From assembly GCA_902798915.1 (NCBI GenBank), contig CADBYM010000004.1, positions 1 through 64,000 on the forward strand: a stretch of 64,000 nt of DNA, in the 5' to 3' direction. Below are positions 48,096-56,337 of the stretch, piece after piece. The notes beneath the pieces are model-generated. The model was not told the origin of the DNA, made no database searches, and saw only the letters and a program-made list of their open reading frames with translations. Both the position numbers and the translations under genes were made by a program. The stretch's first letter is position 1; each line of letters begins with the position of its first letter. The stretch comes from an uncultured Coriobacteriaceae bacterium (lineage in GTDB: Bacteria; Actinomycetota; Coriobacteriia; Coriobacteriales; Atopobiaceae).

Positions 48096-49285
48096 ACCCC
48101 CTCGTAGCCCATCTCGTACCCGTACGCTACGTCACCGACTTCGTCACCCGAGTCGAAACCATCCAAATCATCAGATCCAGCAGGGCCGTCGGAACCATCC
48201 GTTCCACCTTGCCCCTCGCCGTCCTTCGCATCCCCCTTCCGTGCGTCCTCAACGTTCTCCGTGTTCTCGCCATCCTCGGCTACATCGCCTTCTCTTACGT
48301 TCGCGTCATCCTTCTCCTTTGCATCACCCAAGGATCCGTGTCCCGACGCCGCCTCAAGGTCCGGCTTGTCCGCATTCTCTATGTCTTCGCTCGTCGCCTG
48401 CTGCTCTTCCGTGAGCGACGTGACGACCAATACTTCCTCAAGCGTCTCCGGTCGATAGTATGGCTCCACCGTAATGTCGTAGTATGTCGAGCCGGGATTC
48501 TTCTCTATGGTCGCGACCTTACCCACCGGAAGGCCCTTAGGGAAGACCCCACCCAAGCCGCTCGTTACGACCACGTCACCTGCATTGACGCTTTGATCCG
48601 TGCGGATGAGCGTCAGTCGCAGCGATGAGTTGGCCGAGCCCTCCAGCATGCCCTGCGCCCGGCTGCTCTGCACCATGGCACTGACGGAAGAGCCCTCATC
48701 CGTGAGCAGCCGCACGACCGCCGTGTTTGCGGCGCACTCAATTACCTGTCCGACCGCGCCCATTGCGTTACTCACGGGCATGCCCACGCGCACCCCTGCT
48801 ACAGAGCCTTTGTCTATGACCACAGAGAAGGCCCATGAGTCGGTCGGTCCCGAGATTATTCGAGCAACGATTGACTGAAGGTTATAGGTGTTCCTCAGGT
48901 CGAGAAGCTCCTCGAGCCTCTGTGCGGTCTGTTGGGCTTCCTCCAGCTCGATATTGCGAGCGGTAAGGCGCGCATTCTCCGCCTTCAGTTCCTCGAGGGT
49001 CTGCTCGTCGGCGGTAAGGTTTCGTACCACGTTGCCCATTCCCGAAAACGGCGCCGTTGCATATCCGCCCAACATCCTAACCGGCGAGACAATGGTCTGT
49101 ACGATCGATCGCGCACTCGTAAAGAATCCTTCTCCGCCCTCACGCACGCTCAAGGTAAGAATCAGGATGGCAATGGCAGAGAGCACAACCGTAAGTAACC
49201 CGGCGTTTCCACCCGGCTCACTGCGACGAAGCTTTGAAGGTGACGACTTAGCACGCCCACCGTGCATGGACGGCATCTTTGCCAT
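48092..49285 (-). CDS. mreC: Rod shape-determining protein MreC with long acidic tail
   Basis: Periplasm-side scaffold of the elongasome. The 397-residue protein has a cytoplasmic N-terminal stretch, one membrane helix (30-48), a coiled coil (95-130) and the MreC beta domain (140-290) with WAFSVVIDKGSVAGVRVGMPV and GLGGVFPKGLPVG. Residues 293-397 form an extra Asp/Glu/Gly-rich tail, unlike the usual length of about 280. GAGGTAA precedes the ATG. It lies between mreB and mreD. Confidence 0.93.
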   Translation of the reverse strand: MAKMPSMHGGRAKSSPSKLRRSEPGGNAGLLTVVLSAIAILILTLSVREGGEGFFTSARSIVQTIVSPVRMLGGYATAPFSGMGNVVRNLTADEQTLEELKAENARLTARNIELEEAQQTAQRLEELLDLRNTYNLQSIVARIISGPTDSWAFSVVIDKGSVAGVRVGMPVSNAMGAVGQVIECAANTAVVRLLTDEGSSVSAMVQSSRAQGMLEGSANSSLRLTLIRTDQSVNAGDVVVTSGLGGVFPKGLPVGKVATIEKNPGSTYYDITVEPYYRPETLEEVLVVTSLTEEQQATSEDIENADKPDLEAASGHGSLGDAKEKDDANVREGDVAEDGENTENVEDARKGDAKDGEGQGGTDGSDGPAGSDDLDGFDSGDEVGDVAYGYEMGYEGV

Positions 49286-49296
49286 GTCAGTTACCT

Positions 49297-50340
49297 CTAC
49301 AACCCGGCACTTTGTACGAACCCACCAGACAAGGCGTTAGCTTCGAGCACCTTCGCGCACCCGTTGACCACGTTCTCCAACGCTGTAGGACTCACGTTCA
49401 CCGGTACGCCGGTCTCTTCCCTAAGCCGCTGATCAAGGCCACGCAAGAAGCCGCCGCCGCCCGTCAAAAGGATGCCATAGTACATGAGGTCGCTCGCGAG
49501 GTCCGGTGGCGTGGCATCCAACGTGTCCTTGACTGCTTTTGTCACCTCGTCTAGCGGTTTGTCGAGGGCCCGGCGAATCTCCTCGCTCTCGATGCGTACC
49601 GTCTTGGGCATGCCACTCATGACGTCTCGCCCATTGACCTCCACGTCGAGTTCCTCACGTAAGGGTGCCGCCGATCCGACCTTAATCTTAATGTCCTCGG
49701 CAGTGCGCTCCCCGATCGAAAGGTTGTACACATCACGAACGTGCTCAAGAATTGTCTGGTCAAACTCGTCGCCTGCCGTACGTATGGACTTCGAGACCAC
49801 GATGCCACCCATCGCAATGACCGCGACCTCAGTCGTACCACCACCGATGTCAACAACCATAGAACCCGTGGGATCCTCAATGGGCAGATCTGCGCCAATG
49901 GCAGCTGCCATCGGTTCTTCGATGAGAAATGCCTGACGTGCACCCGCAGAGATGGTTGCCTCGAATACCGCACGCTTCTCGACCGACGTGACGCCCGAGG
50001 GAACGCATACCACCACGCGCGGACGCGGTGACCATGGGTACTGGCGCTCACGCGCCTTCTCGATGAAGTAACGCAGCATGACCTCGGTAACGTCAAAGTC
50101 AGCGATAACACCGTCCTTGAGAGGACGCTCGGCAATGATGGAGCCAGGAGTGCGGCCAATCATGCGCTTCGCATCCGCGCCAACGGCCAGTACACGATCC
50201 TCGCTCTTGTCGATGGCGACGACCGAAGGCTCGTTGAGCACGATACCCTGCCCGCGCACCGCAACCAGCGTGTTGGCGGTGCCCAAGTCAATGGCAAGGT
50301 CACCGCCATATTCTCCGAACAACGAGTCAAAGAACCCCAT
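49297..50340 (-). CDS. mreB: Rod shape-determining protein MreB
   Basis: Actin-like filament that guides lateral wall synthesis. The 347-residue form has the phosphate-1 loop DLGTANTLV, the phosphate-2 VDIGGGTTEVAVI, the adenosine motif LLTGGGGFLRGL, and CVPSGVT. ATG at 50340 is preferred to TTG at 50349, because AAGGA would touch the TTG. It begins the mreB-mreC-mreD-mrdA-rodA run; with PBP2 and RodA present, a rod or ovoid cell is likely. Confidence 0.97.
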   Translation of the reverse strand: MGFFDSLFGEYGGDLAIDLGTANTLVAVRGQGIVLNEPSVVAIDKSEDRVLAVGADAKRMIGRTPGSIIAERPLKDGVIADFDVTEVMLRYFIEKARERQYPWSPRPRVVVCVPSGVTSVEKRAVFEATISAGARQAFLIEEPMAAAIGADLPIEDPTGSMVVDIGGGTTEVAVIAMGGIVVSKSIRTAGDEFDQTILEHVRDVYNLSIGERTAEDIKIKVGSAAPLREELDVEVNGRDVMSGMPKTVRIESEEIRRALDKPLDEVTKAVKDTLDATPPDLASDLMYYGILLTGGGGFLRGLDQRLREETGVPVNVSPTALENVVNGCAKVLEANALSGGFVQSAGL

Positions 50341-50395
50341 CTTATCCAATCCTTATATGCGACGATTCATTTCGTTACGCCTTGTCGCCCAGCCG

Positions 50396-51886
50396 CTACT
50401 CGACCGTGATCTCCCCGTTGTTGACCGTCGCGTCATCGTTCGCCTCTGCCGGCGCTGCTTCCGCAGGTGCCGGTTCGACGGCAGGCTGCTCAGCCGGTGC
50501 TGCTTCCGCAGGAGCGCCTTCGGCAGCAGGCTGCCCCGCGGGAGCGGCTTCGGCGGCAGCGGGAGCCTCGGTAGTGGCTGCGCCAGCATCGCTCGTCTGG
50601 GCATCCGAAGCCGTAGCGGTACCATCAGTCGAAGCATACTGCTCCTCGATGGTGCTGACCTTCCAACCGATACCGTCACGTACCATGTGCACGCTGTATG
50701 TCTTGCTTGCGCCCTCCTCAAGCGTCGCCGTCAAGACGACCTCCGAGGCGTTCATCGCTCGCGTAACCCCACCAATGGAGGTTGCCGTGCTCTTGGGCAC
50801 CAATGACTCGATACGCTGACGCGTTTCGTCGTCGACGCTTCCGCTGATAAACTGGCTCACGTCCTCACCACTAGCCTTCTTCGCAAAGAGCTCCTGCGCC
50901 ACGCTCTCCTGCGTGGGCCATCCGAAGCCGAGGTAATAGGCAACGCCACAGGCGGCACCAAGCAGCAGCACAATCACGAGGATAGCGGTGAAGACACGTC
51001 TTGCGCCACCACGACGACGCCTGCGATCGTTGTTGACCAACTCCTCCTCCGTCACGGAGAAGAATCCCGTGTCCTCCGGACTCGGCATCAGGTTGCCCGT
51101 CGTCTCGCCCGTGGGATCCAGGGGATCGGAGAACTCGCCGTAGCCCGCCGCAGCCAAGAGATCGTCTGTATCGGACACACGGTTGCCGGAACGCGCCGCC
51201 ACCGCATTGCGTGCGGCATCGTAAGCGGCTTGTGCCTCCGGCGTAAGCATTGACCCGTCAGCGGTCGCATGGTCGAACGCATCGATTGCCTCAACCATCC
51301 GGTTGGCAGCGACGTACGCAAGCGCCAAGTCGCAGTAAGTCGCGCTCTGTGCACGCAAGTCCGTAGAGAAGTCGAGTGCCGTGCGGTAGGACTCGACGGC
51401 ATCCGACGGCCTTCCCAAGTCCATGAAGCATGCGCCAAGCTTGCGCAGCGCAGAGCTTGGGTCGGGATTCGCCTCGTCAATGGCAGCGTTGCGGTAGGCG
51501 ATACCTGCACCACGCACGTCACCCATCGCCCTACAGGCACTGCCCAGGGCAACATAGGCCTTATAGGGCGTGGCGTATGAGGTGTCCTCGGTCGCTCGGC
51601 GCAACGCGTCGGCCGCCTCCTGGACCCTACCTGCCGCAAGGAGCGCACGTCCGCGGTTCGTGCCGAGCGCTCCGGCCATGCCATACGAGGTGTCTTGCAG
51701 AGCTTCCGCATATGCCTGTGCGGCATCGTCATAGCGTCCAAGCTTCATGAGGGCATTCCCGCGCAGATGGTCAATCCTGCCGTTGACCTCGCCCGGGGCC
51801 TTCGCGTCACCCAGCAACGACGCGGCGCTCACCCAATCGCCCGCCTGGTACGCTGCGTAGCCTGTCTCAAATCTTTGCTGATTCAC
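50396..51886 (-). CDS. TPR membrane protein with Ala/Pro/Glu-rich tail
   Basis: Function unknown. The 496-residue protein has about five tetratricopeptide-like units (5-235), such as GNALMKLGRYDDAAQAYAEAL, then a low-complexity stretch. After an Arg-rich segment lies one membrane helix (299-320). An NTF2-like/DUF4878-type domain (325-418) may face outside. A tail of 78 residues is rich in Ala, Pro and Glu, with repeats of the EAAPAEQPA type. The TPR part is on the inside by the positive-inside rule. It lies 29 bases after the cyclophilin gene and before mreB, so a role in wall growth is possible but unproven. Confidence 0.75.
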   Translation of the reverse strand: MNQQRFETGYAAYQAGDWVSAASLLGDAKAPGEVNGRIDHLRGNALMKLGRYDDAAQAYAEALQDTSYGMAGALGTNRGRALLAAGRVQEAADALRRATEDTSYATPYKAYVALGSACRAMGDVRGAGIAYRNAAIDEANPDPSSALRKLGACFMDLGRPSDAVESYRTALDFSTDLRAQSATYCDLALAYVAANRMVEAIDAFDHATADGSMLTPEAQAAYDAARNAVAARSGNRVSDTDDLLAAAGYGEFSDPLDPTGETTGNLMPSPEDTGFFSVTEEELVNNDRRRRRGGARRVFTAILVIVLLLGAACGVAYYLGFGWPTQESVAQELFAKKASGEDVSQFISGSVDDETRQRIESLVPKSTATSIGGVTRAMNASEVVLTATLEEGASKTYSVHMVRDGIGWKVSTIEEQYASTDGTATASDAQTSDAGAATTEAPAAAEAAPAGQPAAEGAPAEAAPAEQPAVEPAPAEAAPAEANDDATVNNGEITVE

Positions 51887-51915
51887 GATAGCTCCTCGAT
51901 GCCTCCCGCAGCGGC

Positions 51916-52464
51916 CTACGCCTCTGCTTGCCCAATCGTTATCGACTCTATAACATCCCCACTTCGCAGGGATTCGATTACGTCACGTCCCTGCACAGTC
52001 TGCCCAAACACAGTGTATCCGGAATCGAGCCCATGTTGGGCGCCAAGACAAAAATAGAATTGCGAACCGGCTGAATTCGGGTCTTGAGACCGCGCCATAG
52101 CCAATGCCCCGTCATCATGGCTGTTGCGCGGGTTGGTGCTAAACTCCTCACGTATGCGGTAGCCCGGACCGCCCGTTCCCGGGCGCCCCTTCGGTCCCGG
52201 CGCGCCTGCGGCGACTGCCGCGGGCGTCATGTCGCGCGTATTGGGGTCTCCTCCCTGGATGACAAACCCAGGGACATAGCGATGGAACTTCGTGTTGTCG
52301 TAGAAGCCCGCCTCTGCCAGCTCGCAGAAGTTGCCCACGTGGATGGGCGCACCTTTCCCATCAAGGCGCACTCGAATGGTTCCCCTCGAAGTCACAAACG
52401 TTGCGATCTCGTCACCCGTCACCTTATATTGAGGCGTATGAAGCGGCTCTCCAAACAATCCCAT
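51916..52464 (-). CDS. Cyclophilin-type peptidyl-prolyl isomerase
   Basis: Prolyl isomerase for protein folding, 182 residues. The family motifs are present: FHRYVPGFVIQGGDP, GALAMARSQDPNSAGSQFYF and YTVFGQTVQGRDV, with the active Arg, Phe and Gln residues. There is no signal peptide, so it is likely cytoplasmic. GGAGG lies 9 bases before the ATG. A promoter is seen at 52509-52537, which may drive the long run down to rodA. Confidence 0.96.
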   Translation of the reverse strand: MGLFGEPLHTPQYKVTGDEIATFVTSRGTIRVRLDGKGAPIHVGNFCELAEAGFYDNTKFHRYVPGFVIQGGDPNTRDMTPAAVAAGAPGPKGRPGTGGPGYRIREEFSTNPRNSHDDGALAMARSQDPNSAGSQFYFCLGAQHGLDSGYTVFGQTVQGRDVIESLRSGDVIESITIGQAEA

Positions 52465-52508
52465 GCCAGCATTCCTCCCCCGTTGCGCTCACATAACTTC
52501 TATCTTGG

Positions 52509-52537
52509 TTTATACCACAGCCAAAATATTCTATCAG
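52509..52537 (-). promoter_or_regulatory. Promoter of cyclophilin-mre region
   Basis: Minus-strand -10 TATAAA (52509-52514) with an extended TGG, and -35 CTGATA (52532-52537) at a 17-base spacing. The region around it is AT-rich. Confidence 0.55.
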
Positions 52538-52601
52538 CTTGGATATCCTTTCACACTATCGGCAGACCGGCGTACCGTGAACGGCGCCCCAATCCATGCA
52601 T

Positions 52602-53582
52602 TCACACCTCTTCCGACGTGAGAGTCGCATACGAGTTGACGAAGAGGTCACGCCACTCAGCTAGGCTTCGTCCGTCCACACCGCCATCAACGGCTGTCCG
52701 AACTCCTCCGATGGTTTCCCCAGCATTGGGTGACGAGTTGAACGCTTCCCACGCATTGCACAAGGCCCTCACCCTTCCCAAGAGATACCCCCCGGTCACC
52801 ACCACCGCTCCTTGGCGATCCTCGTAGCTCGAACCCCTCATATCGAAGCCCGCGACCTCGTCGTATGCGACCTCGAGGCGATCGCGCACTTCATGAGCTT
52901 GAGCGACGCTCCCGTGCATCTCGGTAACGACTCCCGTCTCGAGAAGCTGCTCGATAGGGACCTCCAGTTCCGCACACTCCTTGTCGATGCTGTCCATGAG
53001 TGCCACGAAGTCATCAACCGTTCGCTCGGCGTTCTTCAGGTATTCCTTTCGCTCCGAGTCCTCTATGAGGTCCTGGGCAGAGAGATGCGTAACCGTTCCC
53101 GGAAAGCCTTCCATTGACGTGTCCGCATCCTCCGTGGCGTGTATGACGTACGCATTCGGATCCCACGGCCTCGTTATATAGAGCGTAGTACCGCCCACGA
53201 CAAGCAGCGCGGCAACGGCGGCGGCCATGACGAGACGTATGTGCGTGGGTGCATCGTCTGCACCTTTCTCGGCATCACCCGCTTCGGGCGCTGGGGGAAT
53301 CGCGCTCGAAAGCGAGGCGGTCTCGCCTGCATCCTCGCGCTCAGCCCCTACCGTCGGCTCTTCCTCATCCCAGTCCTTGTAGGCATCCTTGACCGGCAGC
53401 CCGCACACGGGGCACGCGTCGACACCCTTGGGCACAGGTGAGCCGCAGCTCTCGCACCAGACCGTCGAATCATCCGCTTCGTTCAGAGCGGACAATGTGG
53501 TTTGACAGTCGGGGCACGTTCCCACTCCATCGGGAATCGATGCCCCGCAATGAGGACAATTCAAAGGAACCTCCGAAGGCAT
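52602..53582 (-). CDS. Zinc-ribbon membrane protein
   Basis: Unknown function, 326 residues. Two N-terminal zinc ribbons are visible: CPHCG with CPDC, and CESCG with CPVCG. An acidic segment and one membrane helix (around 115-137) follow, then an extracytoplasmic domain of about 190 residues, largely helical, that I do not recognise. The ATG at 53582 lies 71 bases after acnA and lacks a clear RBS. The frame is open upstream into acnA, but that part is not similar to any family. A promoter inside acnA (53650-53678) may serve it. Confidence 0.75.
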   Translation of the reverse strand: MPSEVPLNCPHCGASIPDGVGTCPDCQTTLSALNEADDSTVWCESCGSPVPKGVDACPVCGLPVKDAYKDWDEEEPTVGAEREDAGETASLSSAIPPAPEAGDAEKGADDAPTHIRLVMAAAVAALLVVGGTTLYITRPWDPNAYVIHATEDADTSMEGFPGTVTHLSAQDLIEDSERKEYLKNAERTVDDFVALMDSIDKECAELEVPIEQLLETGVVTEMHGSVAQAHEVRDRLEVAYDEVAGFDMRGSSYEDRQGAVVVTGGYLLGRVRALCNAWEAFNSSPNAGETIGGVRTAVDGGVDGRSLAEWRDLFVNSYATLTSEEV

Positions 53583-53649
53583 AGTACGTTTAGGCGGACG
53601 ATACGTGCGTGATGGTAGGTGATTGCTCGGAACTCCAGTCTCCCGTATT

Positions 53650-53678
53650 TGTCTACGCCTTGTTTGCCAAGCTGTCAA
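53650..53678 (-). promoter_or_regulatory. Possible internal promoter at the end of acnA
   Basis: A perfect minus-strand -35 TTGACA (53673-53678) with a 17-base spacer and a weak -10 TAGACA (53650-53655). It sits in the last codons of acnA, upstream of the zinc-ribbon gene. Confidence 0.4.
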
Positions 53679-56337
53679 GTACGTAGGGCAGAATCCCTCC
53701 TGCGGCGACGAAAGCTGCTTCGGTGGGCGTATCGACACGGCAGGTACATGTGAACTCGGTGTCGCGATTCCTTCCATGCGCGACCACTCGCACGGGACGC
53801 GCCCCCGGATTGCCGTCACCGAGCAACACGTCCTCCACCTCGTAGACCTCGGTACCGTCGAGACCGAGCGACTCGGCAGTCTCTCCCTCGGCAAATTGCA
53901 GAGGCAAGACGCCCATCTGGACAAGGTTCGAGCGGTGGATACGCTCGAAGCTCTCGGCAATCACAACCCTCACGCCAAGCAAGGCAGGACCCTTGCCCGC
54001 CCAGTCACGGCTGGAACCCGATCCGTAGAGCTTACCTGCAATGCCGAGGAGCGGCACGCCCTCCTTGGCGTAGTGCATGGCCGCGTCGTAGATAGGCACC
54101 ACCTCTCCCGTGAGCAGGTCGCGCGTCCATCCGCCATCCCGTCCGTCACCCAAGTAGTTGTGCAGACGGATGTTGGCAAACGTGCCGCGCATCATGACTT
54201 CGTGATTGCCGCGTCGGCTACCGTAGGTGTTGAAGTCCTCCGGTTTGACCCCGTTTGCCCGCAAGTACACTGCCGCCGGTGACGTGGCGGCGATGCTTCC
54301 TGCCGGAGAGATGTGATCAGTCGTCACGAAGTCGCCCAACAGCACGAGCGATCGCGCGTCGGCAACCGAGATAACGTCGCTCGTTTGCGCCATTTCGAAG
54401 TATGGCGGACGACGGACGTAGGTCGAATCCCCGTCCCAGTGGAAGGTGTCCGACTCCTCGCTGGGAATGGCCTTCCAAGCGTCAGAGCCCTCCATGAGGC
54501 CCTCAGCACCGCGCACAAAGAGGTCCGGCGTGAGCACCTCTTCCAGGACGCGCGAGACTTCGTCGCCCGTTGGCAGCAGGTCCGTAAGCATAACCGGCCT
54601 TCCGTCCGCACCGATTCCCACCGGATCCGTGGAGAGGTCCACATCCACCGTTCCCGCCAGCGCGTATGCAACGACAAGCGCAGGCTGTGCCAAGAAGTTT
54701 TGCGCAACATCAGGCGAGATGCGTCCGTCGAAGTTGCGGTTACCCGAGAGCACGCTGGAAAGCTCCATCTCGTCGGCATGCCTATGCAGGGCCGGATGGA
54801 TGTCCCCGGAGTTGCCGATGCAGCTCATGCAGCCAAAGCCGCAGGTGTAGAAGCCCAGTCGGAACAGCGCATCCGTGAGCCCCGCACGCTCGAGCAGCAG
54901 CTCTGTGGCACGACTGCCGGGAGCCAAGATGCGCTTCACCCACGGCTTGGCAGCAAGACCAAGCTCCACGGCCTTCTTTGCAGCAAGGCCAGCTGCCACC
55001 ATCATGGCAGGATCGGTTGCCGTAGTGCAGCTCGTGATGGCCGCGATCGCTATCGTGCCGTGGCCGAGTTCGAACGCCTCATCCCCACAGACGACCTCGA
55101 ACGTCTGACCCATATCGTCGCGCCCGTGCTCCGCCGCCACCGAACGGAAGCGCTCCTTTAGGCCTGCAGGCTCCACATAGTTATGCGGACGCGAGGGGCC
55201 CGCCATGCACGTACGCACCGTAGCGAGGTCGAGGGAGAGCGTGCGGGCATAGCGCCTACCCGAAACCTCGCCCCACACGCCCTGCATCTTCAGGTAAGCG
55301 CGGGCAAAGGCAACCTCGGCCTCATCGCGTCCCGTGAGAATCAAATAGTCGCAGGCGACGTCATCCACGGGGAACAACGTCGTGGTTGCCCCGTATTCGG
55401 GCGTCATGTTTGCCACGGCGGCGCGCTGCGTCGCGGTCAGCGATGCCACACCCGCGCCCGTCACCTCGACGAGCGTGCCCACTACACCTGCCTCGCGCAG
55501 CAGCTTGCACACGGTAAGCGCTAGGTCCATACCCGAGGCGTCCTGTGGCAGCGCACCATTCAGACGCAGCTCGACGACCGGCGGGACCAGCATCGAGATG
55601 GGCTGACCGAGCGCTGCCGCCTCGGCCTCGATGCCACCCACACCCCAACCCAAGACTCCCAAGCCGTTGGCCGTCGTGGTATGAGAGTCAGTTCCCACGA
55701 GCGTGTCGAAGCAGGCAACGTCCGCATCGCCCTTGGCGAGGGCGTCAGTGGTGACCACCGAGCAGAACCGTTCGATGTTGAGCTGGTGGCAGATGCCACC
55801 GCCCGGCGGAACGATCTGAACGTTGTCGAACGACTTCGAAGCCCACTTGAGAAAGGCGAAGCGCTCGTGATTGCGCTGCGCCTCAAGCCGCTCGTTTTGC
55901 GACGCGGCGTCGCAGGTCCCCGCGCAATCCGCTATGACGGAGTGATCCACCACCAGCGTGCAGGGTATCTGCGGGTTCACTTTGCGCGGATCCCCGCCAC
56001 GCTCCACCATGGCGTCGCGCATTGCCGCAAAGTCGACGAATACGGGCACGCCCGTGAAGTCTTGGAACAGCACGCGCGCGGGCATGAACTCCACCTCATC
56101 GCCCTGCTCGCCATTGCCTCCGGCACCGATTATGCGAGCGGCGGCTTCAGCGGCGGCCTCGTCCGTAGGCGCGTTGCGCACCACGTTCTCCAAGAGCACA
56201 ACAAGAGCGCGAGGCAGCACCTCAACACCCGGGATGCCCGAGACGTCATACACAAGACGCTCGATGCCAGCCTCGACAAACTCCTTGGGACGGCGCGCTT
56301 GGGCAACCGCCGCCGTAAACGTTGCGTCCATGGTCAT
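53653..56337 (-). CDS. acnA: Aconitate hydratase (AcnA type)
   Basis: Isomerises citrate to isocitrate with a 4Fe-4S cluster. The 894-residue protein has the N-terminal part with PGGGICHQLN and GTDSHTTTANGLGVLGWGVGGIEAE. Cluster cysteines lie in SCTTATDP and GCMSCIGNSG, and the C-terminal swivel domain has YGSGSSRDWAGKG. AAGGAG precedes the ATG. The ATG overlaps the ATPase stop (ATGA), so the two genes are co-translated. No other TCA-cycle gene is in the window; in an anaerobe it may serve glutamate synthesis. Confidence 0.96.
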   Translation of the reverse strand: MTMDATFTAAVAQARRPKEFVEAGIERLVYDVSGIPGVEVLPRALVVLLENVVRNAPTDEAAAEAAARIIGAGGNGEQGDEVEFMPARVLFQDFTGVPVFVDFAAMRDAMVERGGDPRKVNPQIPCTLVVDHSVIADCAGTCDAASQNERLEAQRNHERFAFLKWASKSFDNVQIVPPGGGICHQLNIERFCSVVTTDALAKGDADVACFDTLVGTDSHTTTANGLGVLGWGVGGIEAEAAALGQPISMLVPPVVELRLNGALPQDASGMDLALTVCKLLREAGVVGTLVEVTGAGVASLTATQRAAVANMTPEYGATTTLFPVDDVACDYLILTGRDEAEVAFARAYLKMQGVWGEVSGRRYARTLSLDLATVRTCMAGPSRPHNYVEPAGLKERFRSVAAEHGRDDMGQTFEVVCGDEAFELGHGTIAIAAITSCTTATDPAMMVAAGLAAKKAVELGLAAKPWVKRILAPGSRATELLLERAGLTDALFRLGFYTCGFGCMSCIGNSGDIHPALHRHADEMELSSVLSGNRNFDGRISPDVAQNFLAQPALVVAYALAGTVDVDLSTDPVGIGADGRPVMLTDLLPTGDEVSRVLEEVLTPDLFVRGAEGLMEGSDAWKAIPSEESDTFHWDGDSTYVRRPPYFEMAQTSDVISVADARSLVLLGDFVTTDHISPAGSIAATSPAAVYLRANGVKPEDFNTYGSRRGNHEVMMRGTFANIRLHNYLGDGRDGGWTRDLLTGEVVPIYDAAMHYAKEGVPLLGIAGKLYGSGSSRDWAGKGPALLGVRVVIAESFERIHRSNLVQMGVLPLQFAEGETAESLGLDGTEVYEVEDVLLGDGNPGARPVRVVAHGRNRDTEFTCTCRVDTPTEAAFVAAGGILPYVLDSLANKA

